DNA of 64,000 bases from an uncultured Pirellulaceae bacterium (GCA_938083195.1 CALKCK010000015.1:186001-250000); one strand, 5' to 3'. Positions 54,628 to 63,793 are shown, counted from the stretch's first letter. Notes: a model not told the origin generated them from the letters alone. Program-made: numbers and translations.

Positions 54628-55917
54628 ATGTCCAATATCGACTATCAACGAACAACCCACGCACAACGACGAGAAATAGAATCTTGGGATCGCGATCAAC
54701 TGAGAGACTATCAGTTGAAACGTCTGAACCAAGTTCTTCAATCCATTCTCCCATCGAACCGATTTTATCAATCGAAATTACGAGCAAGCAATTTGCCCAT
54801 CACCTCGATGGCCGACCTCGACCGACTCCCCTTTACACTCAAAGAAGAACTTCTCGATCCAGAAAACGAAGCAGGATTTGCGGCTAATTTAACTTTCCCA
54901 ATCGACCAGTACTGCCGCTTCCATCGGACTTCCGGCACACGCGGTCGCCCACTTATCGTCTTGGACACGGCCAACGACTGGGACTGGTGGATGGAAACAT
55001 GGCAATACGTTCTCGATTCTGCTGAATTGAATTCCAATGATCGCGTCGTAATGGCCTTCAGCTTTGGCCCGTTCATCGGCTTTTGGAGTGCGTTCGATGC
55101 GGCAGTAGAGCGAGGTGCGATGATCGCTCCCACTGGCTCCCTGTCAACGATCGCGAGGATTGAGCTGATTCGCTCAATCGAAGCGACTATCATTTTTTGC
55201 ACTCCCAGCTACGCGCTCCACATGGCTGAAGTCGCACAGCAAAATGAAATCGACTTGACTTCCTCAGCCGTTAAAAAAATCATCGTCGCCGGTGAACCTG
55301 GAGGCTCCATCCCCAGCATCCGCCAGCGAATCGAATCGTCATGGGATGCCAAAGTGATCGACCATAGCGGGGCCAGCGAAGTCGGCCCGTGGGGTTACGC
55401 CGACGCCGAAGGAGCTGGAATCTACGTCAATGAAGCCGAGTTTGTCGCCGAATTCACCTCTCTGGCAACCGGTCAACCGGCGACCGAAGGCGAGCTCTCT
55501 GAGTTAGTTCTAACCTGCCTCGGACGGATCGGCAGCCCCGTGATCCGCTACCGCACGGGAGACTTAGTACGCCCGCAGTGGAACACGCCCGGAAACTGCA
55601 ACTTTGTCCTACTGCAAGGAGGAGTCCTTGGACGCACCGACGATATGATGATCATTCGCGGCGTGAATGTTTTCCCAACCTCAGTCGAGAAGATTCTTCG
55701 CGGCTTCCCTGAGATCGTTGAATATCGGCTCACCACATTTAAACAAGAATCGATGGATCAGTTAAAAATTGAAATAGAAGACCAACTCGAATCCCCGGAA
55801 CGAGTTCGCGCCGAATTACAAATCCAACTTGGATTGCGAGTTGAAGTTGAATGCGTTCCAGCAGGATCGTTACCCCGTTTCGAAGCCAAAGGTAAAAGGT
55901 TTATAGACCAAAGATGA
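54628..55917 (+). CDS. Phenylacetate-CoA ligase-like adenylate-forming enzyme
   Basis: This 429-residue PaaK-like protein has the N-terminal helix and LPFTLKEELLDPE. The P-loop is RFHRTSGTRGRP, and IIVAGEPGGSIPSIR and YRTGDLVRP mark the ATP-binding core. The C-terminal lid has GRTDDMMIIRGVNVFPTSVE. Such enzymes activate aromatic or fatty acids as acyl-AMP and then transfer to CoA or a carrier. The acid is not readable. The next gene begins at its stop in ATGA, so translation is coupled with a cysteine-desulfurase-like protein. This may be a three-gene operon with DUF971. Confidence 0.88.
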   Translation: MSNIDYQRTTHAQRREIESWDRDQLRDYQLKRLNQVLQSILPSNRFYQSKLRASNLPITSMADLDRLPFTLKEELLDPENEAGFAANLTFPIDQYCRFHRTSGTRGRPLIVLDTANDWDWWMETWQYVLDSAELNSNDRVVMAFSFGPFIGFWSAFDAAVERGAMIAPTGSLSTIARIELIRSIEATIIFCTPSYALHMAEVAQQNEIDLTSSAVKKIIVAGEPGGSIPSIRQRIESSWDAKVIDHSGASEVGPWGYADAEGAGIYVNEAEFVAEFTSLATGQPATEGELSELVLTCLGRIGSPVIRYRTGDLVRPQWNTPGNCNFVLLQGGVLGRTDDMMIIRGVNVFPTSVEKILRGFPEIVEYRLTTFKQESMDQLKIEIEDQLESPERVRAELQIQLGLRVEVECVPAGSLPRFEAKGKRFIDQR

Positions 55918-57179
55918 AATTTGACTCTCAACTAATCGACGCTTGCCGTGCACAATTCCCCGCACTTCTTCGCGAGCAAAATGACCAATCAGTAATTTAC
56001 TTCGATGGCCCCGCAGGAACCCAAGTTCCGCAGTGCGTTGCCGACGCGATGTCTCACTATTTACTTCACTGTAACGCCAATCACGGCGGACACTTTACAA
56101 CCAGTATCGAAAGTGATGAATTACTCCACCAATGCCATCAAGCCCATGCAGAATTCGTAGGTGCAACCGACGGTGATGAAGTCGCATTTGGACAAAACAT
56201 GACTTCCCTGACTTTTTCGTTCTCTCGCGCTCTCTCGAAAACATGGAAACCGGGAGACGAAATCATTGTCACCTCTCTCGACCATGACGCAAACATATCT
56301 CCCTGGGTTCTCGCCGCTGAAGAAGCAGGAGCCAAAGTCCATTTCGTTGACTTCAACCCTCACGATTACACACTCGACATGGATGACCTCGGCAACAAGC
56401 TCAATGAAAAAACACAACTCGTCGCTGTTGGCTGTGCTTCCAATGCAACGGGAGGCATCAACCCGGTCAAACGGGTCGCAGAAATGGCACATCAAGTCGA
56501 TGCCAAAGTTTATCTCGATGCAGTGCATTACGGACCGCACGGCCTAATTGATGTGGCTGACTGGGATTGCGACTTCCTCGCTTGCTCTGACTACAAATTT
56601 TTTGGCCCGCACCTTGGAATGCTCTGGGGGCGGCGCGCACTCCTTGAAGAGTTACAGCCATTCAAAGTCCGCCCGGCAGACAATCGCCTGCCAACTCGCT
56701 GGATGACCGGCACCCAGTCACATGAATCGATCGCTGCCGGAATGGCTTGCATTGACTACATTGCTGACATTGGGAAAAAAACAGGTGCTGCAGAGAATTC
56801 AAATCGACGTGACGCACTGATCTCAGCGTTCTCGGCCATCGTCGAATACGAGCAGACCCTTTCGAAGAAATTAATCGAAGGTCTTTCGGAAATTGAAGAG
56901 ATTGAGATTTACGGCATCACCGATTTAGCCCGACTGGACGAGCGGTTTCCAACCTTCTCCATCAGGCACCGAAACATCCCACCAGCCGAACTGGCGAGCC
57001 GACTCAGCAAAAACAGAATCTATGTTTGGAATGGGAACTATTACGCACTGGAGTTTAGCGAAAGAATGGGATTTGAGCCCGAGGGCATGGTGCGGATTGG
57101 ACTGGTTCACTACAACACCACTCAGGAAATCGACCGCCTCATCGAAGTCATCAAGCAACTCTCGGCAGAATCTTCATAA
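55914..57179 (+). CDS. Cysteine-desulfurase-like PLP enzyme
   Basis: This 421-residue class V aminotransferase-fold enzyme has IYFDGPAGTQVPQ and ATDGDEVAFGQNMTSLTF. The PLP strand is VYLDAVHYGPH, and the Schiff-base Lys is in LACSDYKFFGPHLGMLWGRR. C-terminal GMVRIGLVHYNT follows. It fits the cysteine-desulfurase-like subfamily related to SufS/NifS but lacks a clear active-site Cys loop, so it may act on another substrate or release sulfur differently. It overlaps the ligase gene by four bases, and DUF971 follows after 43 bases. Confidence 0.88.
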   Translation: MKFDSQLIDACRAQFPALLREQNDQSVIYFDGPAGTQVPQCVADAMSHYLLHCNANHGGHFTTSIESDELLHQCHQAHAEFVGATDGDEVAFGQNMTSLTFSFSRALSKTWKPGDEIIVTSLDHDANISPWVLAAEEAGAKVHFVDFNPHDYTLDMDDLGNKLNEKTQLVAVGCASNATGGINPVKRVAEMAHQVDAKVYLDAVHYGPHGLIDVADWDCDFLACSDYKFFGPHLGMLWGRRALLEELQPFKVRPADNRLPTRWMTGTQSHESIAAGMACIDYIADIGKKTGAAENSNRRDALISAFSAIVEYEQTLSKKLIEGLSEIEEIEIYGITDLARLDERFPTFSIRHRNIPPAELASRLSKNRIYVWNGNYYALEFSERMGFEPEGMVRIGLVHYNTTQEIDRLIEVIKQLSAESS

Positions 57180-57222
57180 GGCTCAACGATCCGACCACGA
57201 ACCTAACTTCAACGACATTTCC

Positions 57223-57573
57223 ATGGCACCTCAAACTCCAGACGAATTGCAACCAATTCGACTTGAAAAGACTGAAAACCGCGAATTGCTCATCCAATGG
57301 AGTGATTCATCGGTACAGACGATTTCGTTTCGAAAACTCCGCGACAATTGCCGATGCGCGCACTGCACCGAAAAACGAATGGAACCGGCTCATGAATCGG
57401 CTGCTGGCGAAAAAAAGCTGAGCAACATCCTTCCAGTCCTGTCACTTCAGGAAACTATACCGTTGGACATCGTTGCCATGAGCCCCGTCGGAAACTACGC
57501 CTACAACATTCAATTTTCAGACGGCCACAGCGCAGGCATTTTCTCGTATGAACTTTTGAAATCGATCGAATAA
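57223..57573 (+). CDS. DUF971-domain protein (GBBH-like N-terminal)
   Basis: This 116-residue DUF971 domain (PF06155 family) shows LLIQWSDSSVQTISFRKLRDNCRCAHC and VGNYAYNIQFSDGHSAGIFSYELL. The CRCAHC pair could hold a metal. DUF971 is known as a domain of the Fe-S scaffold HCF101 and of gamma-butyrobetaine hydroxylase. It stands after the desulfurase-like gene, so an Fe-S or sulfur role is inferred. The ATG lacks a strong ribosome site and may depend on coupling. It is the last gene of the operon. Confidence 0.9.
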   Translation: MAPQTPDELQPIRLEKTENRELLIQWSDSSVQTISFRKLRDNCRCAHCTEKRMEPAHESAAGEKKLSNILPVLSLQETIPLDIVAMSPVGNYAYNIQFSDGHSAGIFSYELLKSIE

Positions 57574-57771
57574 CTTTGAACTCAAGAGCGAGGCTATCCC
57601 CGCATTGACTCGAAACCTGACTGAGCAGTGCCGAAGAAGTCCCTGCTTCCGGCTCCTTTGACAACAGCCTGCTCCAATACACGACGGTTCTTTAGTCGCG
57701 GTTCTTTCCTGGCAACGAGATCTTTCGGTTCGAAGGATTTCGACAACGTCTTTATTAATCGAAGTCATGCC

Positions 57772-57938
57772 CTAATGCCTTAGGTAGGCACTGCCTCTCC
57801 GTTCATAGTCGCTATTAGTCTTAGCCACCAACTCAGCGGCTTCAGTCTCAGCGGTTTGTTTTTCGGTTAGAGACTCAAGGCCGCAAGAAAGAACCAATAC
57901 GGCTGGAATTAAAATTCTTGAAATCGTTCTTTTCTCAT
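57772..57938 (-). pseudogene. Small lipoprotein gene broken by a one-base frameshift
   Basis: From ATG 57938 the frame stops early. If one A is added to the AAAA run (57930-57933, plus strand T), it becomes a coherent 55-codon gene: Arg/Lys, then ILIPAVLVLSC as a perfect lipobox, then an acidic helical tail ending RGSAYLRH. No standard start codon exists in the lipobox frame itself, so an intact gene needs the extra base. This may be a true pseudogene, a sequence error, or a slippage site. AGG stands one base before the ATG, too close to be a good ribosome site. Confidence 0.42.
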
Positions 57939-58056
57939 GCCTGCTTAACGAAAGTTGATTCCCATTTACGGCTTTGGGGACTCATACATCTTCATCCGCG
58001 CGAGTGCTGACAACTGCCGCAGGTTTTAGGAAAAAAATGCATTCACTAATTACTGT

Positions 58057-58848
58057 TTAATCCCATTGGGGCTCACGCTTTTCCAAGAACGCAGCAATCC
58101 CTTCGCTTGCAGCAGGCGTTGTACGCGCAGCTGCCATATTCGCGGTTCCAATACTCAATTGCGTGAATAGGTTTTCGCCGATCGTTTCATTGAGTAATTG
58201 CTTGGTCATTTGATGAGACTCTCGAGCGCCGGCGGCGCAAGCGTTGGCAATTTCAAAACACCTTGCCCACACCAAAGAATCTTCAACCACTTCTTGATAT
58301 AACCCAAGACGCAGTGAATCACTGGCGGTCACCGGCACCCCCGAATAAAGCACTTTTGAAGCAGCCGCCGTTCCGATTCGAAAACTCATTAAGGGAGTTG
58401 TGATCCCCGGATTAAGACCACGCAGAGCCTCCGGCATTCCCAAACGCGAATTGGCACCGCCAACAACAATATCAGAAGCCAACATCAAAGAAACACCACT
58501 GCCAAGAACCCAACCATTGACCGAAGCAATAATCGGTTTGGGAAAACGAAGCATCTGCTCAATCAGTTCAAGAAATGCCCGAGAATCTTTGTGCCAGAGT
58601 TCTAACGCATTCTTCGACTCTGCAGTTTCCTTTAACTGGCTGAGGTCGGTTCCCGCGCAGAAAGAATCTCCACTTCCAGTCAGGATCACGGCTCGCACAG
58701 ACCGCTCTCCATGGAAATCTTCCAATGCTTCACTAAGCTGCTCAACAGCCTCCCTTGAAAGAGCGTTCTTTCGTTCCGGCCGATTGAGCACGATCGTCCC
58801 ACAAGGTCCGTCTCGACGAACGTTGATTAAATCTGAAGTTACATTCAT
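58057..58848 (-). CDS. Enoyl-CoA hydratase/isomerase family protein
   Basis: This 263-residue crotonase-fold enzyme shows IVLNRPERKNALS, SFCAGTDLSQL and PIIASVNGWVLGSGVSLMLASD. SRLGMPEALRGLNPG carries the expected Glu. The family hydrates or isomerises acyl-CoA thioesters. The C-terminal helices are intact (GIAAFLEKREPQW). The start ATG has weak AAG. It lies downstream of the broken lipoprotein and is not clearly linked to a pathway here. Confidence 0.92.
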   Translation of the reverse strand: MNVTSDLINVRRDGPCGTIVLNRPERKNALSREAVEQLSEALEDFHGERSVRAVILTGSGDSFCAGTDLSQLKETAESKNALELWHKDSRAFLELIEQMLRFPKPIIASVNGWVLGSGVSLMLASDIVVGGANSRLGMPEALRGLNPGITTPLMSFRIGTAAASKVLYSGVPVTASDSLRLGLYQEVVEDSLVWARCFEIANACAAGARESHQMTKQLLNETIGENLFTQLSIGTANMAAARTTPAASEGIAAFLEKREPQWD

Positions 58849-58963
58849 TCACTTGGCTTTACTAGACAGACACTCGGCAACATGGAACTGCCCCTTATTA
58901 TCAGGATTTTGACGAAGAAGGAAATACAACTTCCTTTTACAGTTCAATAATTTGCCTTTCAAT

Positions 58964-58997
58964 AAAAAAGCGGCAAGTAGCTCAGACTACCTGCCGC
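58964..58997 (-). terminator. Terminator of the TIM-barrel gene
   Basis: On the minus strand GCGGCA-GGTAG-TCTGAG-CTACT-TGCCGC is followed by a TTTTTT run. It lies 59 bases after the TIM-barrel stop. Confidence 0.8.
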
Positions 58998-59055
58998 ATT
59001 CTGTATCCAACAGTTTAATTCGATTCTTCACGGGAAAGACTGTCGACTGAATCCC

Positions 59056-60096
59056 TTAAGCGCCCATTGCATCTTCAAACGAGCCTTCGGCGACTGGGAA
59101 ACAGAGGTTGTCCCGTACCCAGGCAATCCCGTCCGCACTCGTTGCATCACCGTCTCGGTAATTGCTTTCAGCTTCCACCACCAAAGGTGCTGTTTCGGTT
59201 CCCATGACCTCACAGTAACGTTTCGCGTAGCCAATCCGAAGCATTACCTCTGCATAGCGAGTCATATTCAAATCTCCCGTGGCGAGATCTGTAAATTGCA
59301 TCGCGCGATTATGCCAGTCAGATTCCATTTTCCTCAGCGGCACACCTTTATGAATCGTGAAATTTTTGACATGACATCCATAAACCCGAGGTCCAACTTT
59401 AAGAAACCTAGACTCCCAATCTTCACCTTCCCAACAATGCGAAGGATCCGCGTTGACGCCAAGACATTGATCGCCGTCACAAATATTAACGAGCATGTTA
59501 AATTCATCCGCACACATCGCAGCGGTGCCCGGATGAATCTCATGAGCGAGATAAATCCCGAGGCTATTCGCATGAGCTCGCAACTTCGCTGTCTTATTAA
59601 CGAACCTCTCTTTGCCAGCCTCAACTAAATCAAACCCCGGTCCTGACCAAAATCCCCATGGATATCCAGTTGAAAGTTCCCACCCAAAAGCAACGCCCCA
59701 GAACATCGGCAAAATCTTAACACCCAGCTCAGCGCAAAGGTCCATTAATTTTAAGCAGTAAGTTTCATACCAAACTTCCAACTCCTCTGGAGACAAATTC
59801 TGATTGGGACCGTGAATGAACGGATGTCCGGACTTGGTTCCCGTCCAAGCACTTGTGTGAACCCAGAAAGGGCAATGAGCGGAAATACCATCAAGCTTCA
59901 GGCCATTTTTTTCAAAGGCATCCCTAATCTCTTGAGCGGTTTTAAAACTAGTCCCGTCCTCAGAAGCTTCGAGCATGTAATTGGAGGGTTGAGCTCCCGC
60001 TGCGCCTGACTCTTTTGCAAATGCAAGAAAATCATCAAGTCCTTTGGGGCCGTGCTGAGCACCTTCAATGCTAGAGTGGAAAGCTGGATTTGCCAT
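59056..60096 (-). CDS. Sugar-phosphate isomerase/epimerase-like TIM barrel (long form)
   Basis: This 346-residue xylose-isomerase-like barrel has KLDGISAHCPFWVHTSAW, GVKILPMFWGVAF and LGIYLAHEIHPGTAA, with His and Glu as likely metal ligands. CLGVNADPSHCWEGEDW follows, then CHVKNFTIH. C-terminal TAPLVVEAESNYRDGD completes it. Members isomerise sugars or cyclitols such as inosose; the substrate is uncertain. The length and the Trp-rich stretch FGWELSTGYPWGFWSG are typical of the large planctomycete branch. ATG 60096 has no clear ribosome site. A terminator follows. Confidence 0.85.
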   Translation of the reverse strand: MANPAFHSSIEGAQHGPKGLDDFLAFAKESGAAGAQPSNYMLEASEDGTSFKTAQEIRDAFEKNGLKLDGISAHCPFWVHTSAWTGTKSGHPFIHGPNQNLSPEELEVWYETYCLKLMDLCAELGVKILPMFWGVAFGWELSTGYPWGFWSGPGFDLVEAGKERFVNKTAKLRAHANSLGIYLAHEIHPGTAAMCADEFNMLVNICDGDQCLGVNADPSHCWEGEDWESRFLKVGPRVYGCHVKNFTIHKGVPLRKMESDWHNRAMQFTDLATGDLNMTRYAEVMLRIGYAKRYCEVMGTETAPLVVEAESNYRDGDATSADGIAWVRDNLCFPVAEGSFEDAMGA

Positions 60097-60421
60097 AGTT
60101 TATTGTCTTTGAAATGGGTGAGTCGAACATGTTCAATGGTGAGTTGCAGGGATTCAGAAACGAACCAGCAATTGCAACAAGCGAAAGATGTTTATCGACC
60201 ATCGATCGCCCCTGTATTGTGCCAGACAAACCGGACGTTGCAACCATTTCCTTCACGGAAAAGTCGGAGATTACATCTTCGAAACTCCAGACAGGGATTC
60301 CAACAAAGATCGAGGGTCCTTCCCCGCAATTTCAGCGGCAAGGCGACCAATAACAGCCCAATCAACCCGCCGCCACGTCGCTTGCAACGAACGAAACCGC
60401 TTAACCTTAGAACGTAATTAC
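60097..60421. other. Intergenic region upstream of the TIM-barrel gene
   Basis: About 325 bases show no supported gene. Short overlapping frames on both strands have no ribosome site or family match. It probably contains the promoter of the minus-strand TIM-barrel gene. Confidence 0.45.
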
Positions 60422-61495
60422 TTAAAACGTAATTTTGAATATCTGCGGTGGAAAACAAAGAAACGGTATCGCCAGTGAAGCGATCCCCAAGCCGTATCGA
60501 AATGGCCCGATCGCAACTTTGTCGTCGCGGGTGGGCGGATGGTTCGGCCCCATCAACAACAGCAAGATCACCATTATGATCAACATGAAATTATTGTGGT
60601 AAACCATGTAGGCGATCGCAAACACAATCGTTGCCTGAGCAATCCAATGTGCTTTTTTACCGAACAAAGTGTAAGTAATGTGCCCGCCGTCCAATTGGCC
60701 GATCGGCATCATATTGAGCCCGGTGATCAGCATACCTACCCATCCAGCTACAAACAGAGGGTTCAACTGACTCATCCAGACAACATCACCTGTTTCGTAA
60801 CCAGGGACTTCAGTCGCCTTGGCGAACCAATCGAGGAGTAGCGGCAAGCGGAAACCAAAACCACCGTAAGGTTGAGACGTTAAATCAAGCTGACTTACAC
60901 CAAAATAAGCGATTGGCACTGCGGCCACCAACCCCGCCAACGGCCCCGCAATTCCAATATCAAATATCTGTTTTCGATCTGCCAGAGCACCCTGCATTCC
61001 AATCACGGCCCCGAGTGTTCCAATCGGATTAGCTGGAAACGGCAGAAAAAATGGATAGGACGCCGGCACCCGATAAATTAACGTCGCAATGAAATGCCCC
61101 ATTTCATGCATCAATAAAATCAGCATGACACAAAGCATATAAATCAGCCCCGTGTCCCAGTTAGCCAGTAACATCTGGCGAATCTCTAAAAGGCTACCTT
61201 GTTGAGCAGCCGGATCCGAAATCGCCCGATAAAACGGCTCGAAAAAATTAGGATTCCAGAGTGACACTCCAACCCAAAAAGTCGAAAGACAAGTTGCAAA
61301 GAACAAACAAATCGGCAAAACGGTCTTTCGTTTAACCGAATACTCCCCCGCTTGCCTCGGAATCGGCAGGTAGGTCAAATCGCTTTCCGATCCTGGCGCA
61401 ACAGTTCCCGCCTGCAAAATTTCTGTTGCAGTTTGCTCATCTATTGAATCACTCCAAGCGGAGTCTTCGGCTGGATTTTCGCCATTATCCGTCAT
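60422..61495 (-). CDS. M50-family (site-2) membrane protease
   Basis: This 357-residue site-2 protease has a polar acidic N-terminus (about 55 residues), then a membrane helix. The zinc motif LLMHEMGHFIATLI lies near residue 136. A second block is FPANPIGTLGAVIG, and the third zinc ligand lies in ITGLNMMPIGQLDGGHITY. About seven hydrophobic segments are visible. It resembles the plant EGY and cyanobacterial branch of S2P. ATG 61495 is taken because the acidic segment begins there; an upstream GTG at 61537 in the same frame is possible but has GGAG with no spacing. Its substrate is unknown. Confidence 0.85.
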   Translation of the reverse strand: MTDNGENPAEDSAWSDSIDEQTATEILQAGTVAPGSESDLTYLPIPRQAGEYSVKRKTVLPICLFFATCLSTFWVGVSLWNPNFFEPFYRAISDPAAQQGSLLEIRQMLLANWDTGLIYMLCVMLILLMHEMGHFIATLIYRVPASYPFFLPFPANPIGTLGAVIGMQGALADRKQIFDIGIAGPLAGLVAAVPIAYFGVSQLDLTSQPYGGFGFRLPLLLDWFAKATEVPGYETGDVVWMSQLNPLFVAGWVGMLITGLNMMPIGQLDGGHITYTLFGKKAHWIAQATIVFAIAYMVYHNNFMLIIMVILLLLMGPNHPPTRDDKVAIGPFRYGLGIASLAIPFLCFPPQIFKITF

Positions 61496-61752
61496 TCTCT
61501 CAGGATACACCAACCCTCGACCGGCGACTATGGGCACCTCCGCTCAATCAGTTTTTAGCAACGCTAAAAACTAAAGACTGTACCGAACGTTACCACCTTC
61601 ACATTCTGCTTCGATGCAAAACTGAGTTCGCAGTAGATCGCAACCTCCGATCACGCCTCCTCAGTCAATTCGACAGCGCAAGACGAGGCACAGCGGAAAA
61701 TCCGGAACTTAAGCAAAGATGCAACGAACAGAATCGGTTGGTCGCCTGGCCG

Positions 61753-61842
61753 CTAACTCTTAATGAATGAAAACTGCCCGACCATAAGCCAGACGGTAAA
61801 GAATCCAAGAGCAATAACTGTATTTAGACTTTCGAGTGACAT
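61753..61842 (-). CDS. 29-residue membrane miniprotein
   Basis: A 30-codon gene starts at ATG 61842, five bases after a very strong GAGGAGA ribosome site. The product is a single hydrophobic helix (TVIALGFFTVWLMVGQ) with a short polar head and a Lys-Ser end, the shape of small subunit-like membrane peptides. The stop TAG is at 61753. No family was recognised. It stands alone, upstream of the second site-2 protease on the same strand (257 bases away). An inverted repeat lies in its leader. The strong ribosome site makes it likely to be translated. Confidence 0.55.
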   Translation of the reverse strand: MSLESLNTVIALGFFTVWLMVGQFSFIKS

Positions 61843-62182
61843 GGATCTCTCCTCAACAGGGTAAATTAAGATCCCTCCTTGAGTACATACACACCATCCA
61901 TGTGTATCAAGGGTATCGGAATTTCGAGGAAAGAAAAATTAAAGAAAATCCTGACGACGTTAGCCCTTTCGCAATCCGTACCAACCAAAAATCATGATTT
62001 GTTTAGTTAACCCGCATGCCTTTCCACTGACGTCCTATACTTGTTTCCAATGGCCTGTTTTAAGACTTTATTACTCGATCAACTCACCTCAATCGGATTT
62101 AGCTGGCTTGGCTGGTCGGGCTTGGTCGATCAAAATAACGCGAAGATACCTCAAGACCATATAATTGAGCGAAAATATCTTG
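61843..62182. other. Leader of the miniprotein and upstream region of the Hsp70 gene
   Basis: About 340 bases lie between divergent genes. On the minus strand, a second AAGGAGG lies about 34 bases before the miniprotein start, in an 11-codon frame (ATG at about 61901) that could be a leader peptide. No Hsp70 promoter was clear. No other gene is seen. Confidence 0.45.
61887..61907. repeat. Inverted repeat in the miniprotein leader
   Basis: ATACACA-CCATCCA-TGTGTAT gives a 7-bp stem with a 7-base loop. It lies about 45 bases before the miniprotein start and may be an operator or an RNA hairpin. Confidence 0.6.
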
Positions 62183-63724
62183 ATGAATGACACACCAATT
62201 AAACCCGCCGTTGGTATCGACCTTGGCACCACCTTTAGCGTCATCGCCCACGTGAATGATGTCGGGCGACCGGAGACCATCCCGAACGCCGAAGGCGATC
62301 TACTGACGCCGAGTGTAATTCTGTTTGACGAAGATGAAGTGATCGTTGGCCGCGAAGCCGCCAAAGCAAGAGCAACCGAATTAGAAAAAATTGCCGATTG
62401 TCCAAAACGTCAAATTGGAAATCAGGTTTACGACAAAGTTTTTGGAGATCGACGCTACCCTCCCGAAGCGCTTCAAGGCTGGATCCTTAATAAATTAAAA
62501 CGTGATGCCGCACGCGTCGCCGGTAATTTTGAAGAAGCCGTCATCACAGTCCCGGCTTACTTTGATGAAGTTCGCCGGAAATCAACACAAGATTCTGGCT
62601 TCATCGGCGGACTCAAAGTTCTCGATATTATTAACGAGCCTACTGCGGCGGCGGTCGCCTACGGCTACCAAGCGGGCTGGATTGACCTTTCAGGCAAAGT
62701 CGCCGAACCCATCAATGTGTTGGTCTACGATCTCGGCGGAGGGACGTTCGACGTCACCGTGATGGAAGTTGGAGTCAATCGATTTCGCACCATCGCAACC
62801 GACGGAGACATGCGTCTGGGCGGGCAGGATTGGGATCAACGATTGATTGACCATATCGCGAAAAATTTCAAGGAAAACTATGGCATCGATCCAACCGAGG
62901 ATTCAACCGCACTCGGCAAATTGCTGCGAGACTGCAAGGACGCCAAAGAAACATTGTCTTCTCGATCAAAAGCCAGCGTCGAGTGCGTTTTTGGGAGCTC
63001 TTCAATCAAAACAGAGATCTCCCGTGAAATGTTCGAAGACATGACACTGGATCTACTCGACCGAACTGATTTTACGGTTCGACAAACACTAAAAGCAGCG
63101 AAATTGGCGTGGACTGATATCGATAAGGTCATCCTCGTAGGGGGCTCTACCAGAATGCCAGCCGTGCGAGAAATGCTTACTTCACTCTCAGGGCAACAAC
63201 CGGATACCACACTCTCCCCCGATGAAGCCGTCGCCCATGGAGCAGCCTTGCGAGCAGCGATGCTGTCGAATCGCCACTCCAATGCCTTTACCCCAAGCGA
63301 AATCAAGAACGTCAACTCGCACACTCTCGGAGTGGTCGCGAACGAAATTGAGACTGGGATCGCCAAAGTCGTACCACTGATCCCCCGTAACACCCCGCTA
63401 CCAGTTGTCGCTCGTCGTGTTTTTAAAACGCATCGTAAAAACCAGGAATCAATCCTGGTGCAAATCGTGGAAGGGGAAAACAGCACACCAGAAGATTGCT
63501 CTCAATTGGGCCGCTGTGCTATCTGGGATTTACCCGACACCCTTGACGTTGGCACACTAATCGAAGTCCGGTTTGCTTACGAAGAAAATGGACGATTAAA
63601 AATCAAAGTCAAGGTCGGCGGCTCCACCCAAAAAGCATTTCGCTACGAAATCCAACGCCCCAACAGCCTCACAGACGAACAACTCGCGAGCTGGCGGGAA
63701 TACATCTGCGAGAGCGACGAATAA
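62183..63724 (+). CDS. Hsp70-family chaperone without C-terminal lid
   Basis: This DnaK-like protein has the ATPase domain (residues about 11-380). Phosphate-1 is GIDLGTTFSVI, then IINEPTAAAVAYGY. Phosphate-2 is VYDLGGGTFDVTV and the adenosine motif is VILVGGSTRMPAV. A substrate-binding beta domain follows (ARRVFKTHRKNQESILVQIVEGE, KIKVKVGG). It ends at 513 residues, without the helical lid and the EEVD-type tail of DnaK (about 638). It may serve special substrates or be regulated differently. The start ATG 62183 is not well supported by a ribosome site; TTG 62165 is an alternative. It stands alone, without dnaJ or grpE. Confidence 0.92.
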   Translation: MNDTPIKPAVGIDLGTTFSVIAHVNDVGRPETIPNAEGDLLTPSVILFDEDEVIVGREAAKARATELEKIADCPKRQIGNQVYDKVFGDRRYPPEALQGWILNKLKRDAARVAGNFEEAVITVPAYFDEVRRKSTQDSGFIGGLKVLDIINEPTAAAVAYGYQAGWIDLSGKVAEPINVLVYDLGGGTFDVTVMEVGVNRFRTIATDGDMRLGGQDWDQRLIDHIAKNFKENYGIDPTEDSTALGKLLRDCKDAKETLSSRSKASVECVFGSSSIKTEISREMFEDMTLDLLDRTDFTVRQTLKAAKLAWTDIDKVILVGGSTRMPAVREMLTSLSGQQPDTTLSPDEAVAHGAALRAAMLSNRHSNAFTPSEIKNVNSHTLGVVANEIETGIAKVVPLIPRNTPLPVVARRVFKTHRKNQESILVQIVEGENSTPEDCSQLGRCAIWDLPDTLDVGTLIEVRFAYEENGRLKIKVKVGGSTQKAFRYEIQRPNSLTDEQLASWREYICESDE

Positions 63725-63732
63725 CATAACCT

Positions 63733-63760
63733 GAAACGCGACGGATCAATGCCGCGTTTC
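63733..63760. terminator. Possible hairpin between convergent genes
   Basis: GAAACGCG-(12 bases)-CGCGTTTC gives an 8-bp stem between the convergent Hsp70 and symporter genes. There is no clear T-run on either side, so the terminator role is tentative. Confidence 0.35.
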
Positions 63761-63793
63761 ACGGCCTGTTCTCAATTAACTCTCAACTCAAAT

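Noticed and set aside
57517..57768. 83-codon minus-strand ORF after the broken lipoprotein
   Set aside because: Antisense to the DUF971 3' end and without recognisable features.
61426..61770. 114-codon plus-strand ORF near the second site-2 protease
   Set aside because: Antisense to the protease N-terminus and to the miniprotein, with no ribosome site or motif.
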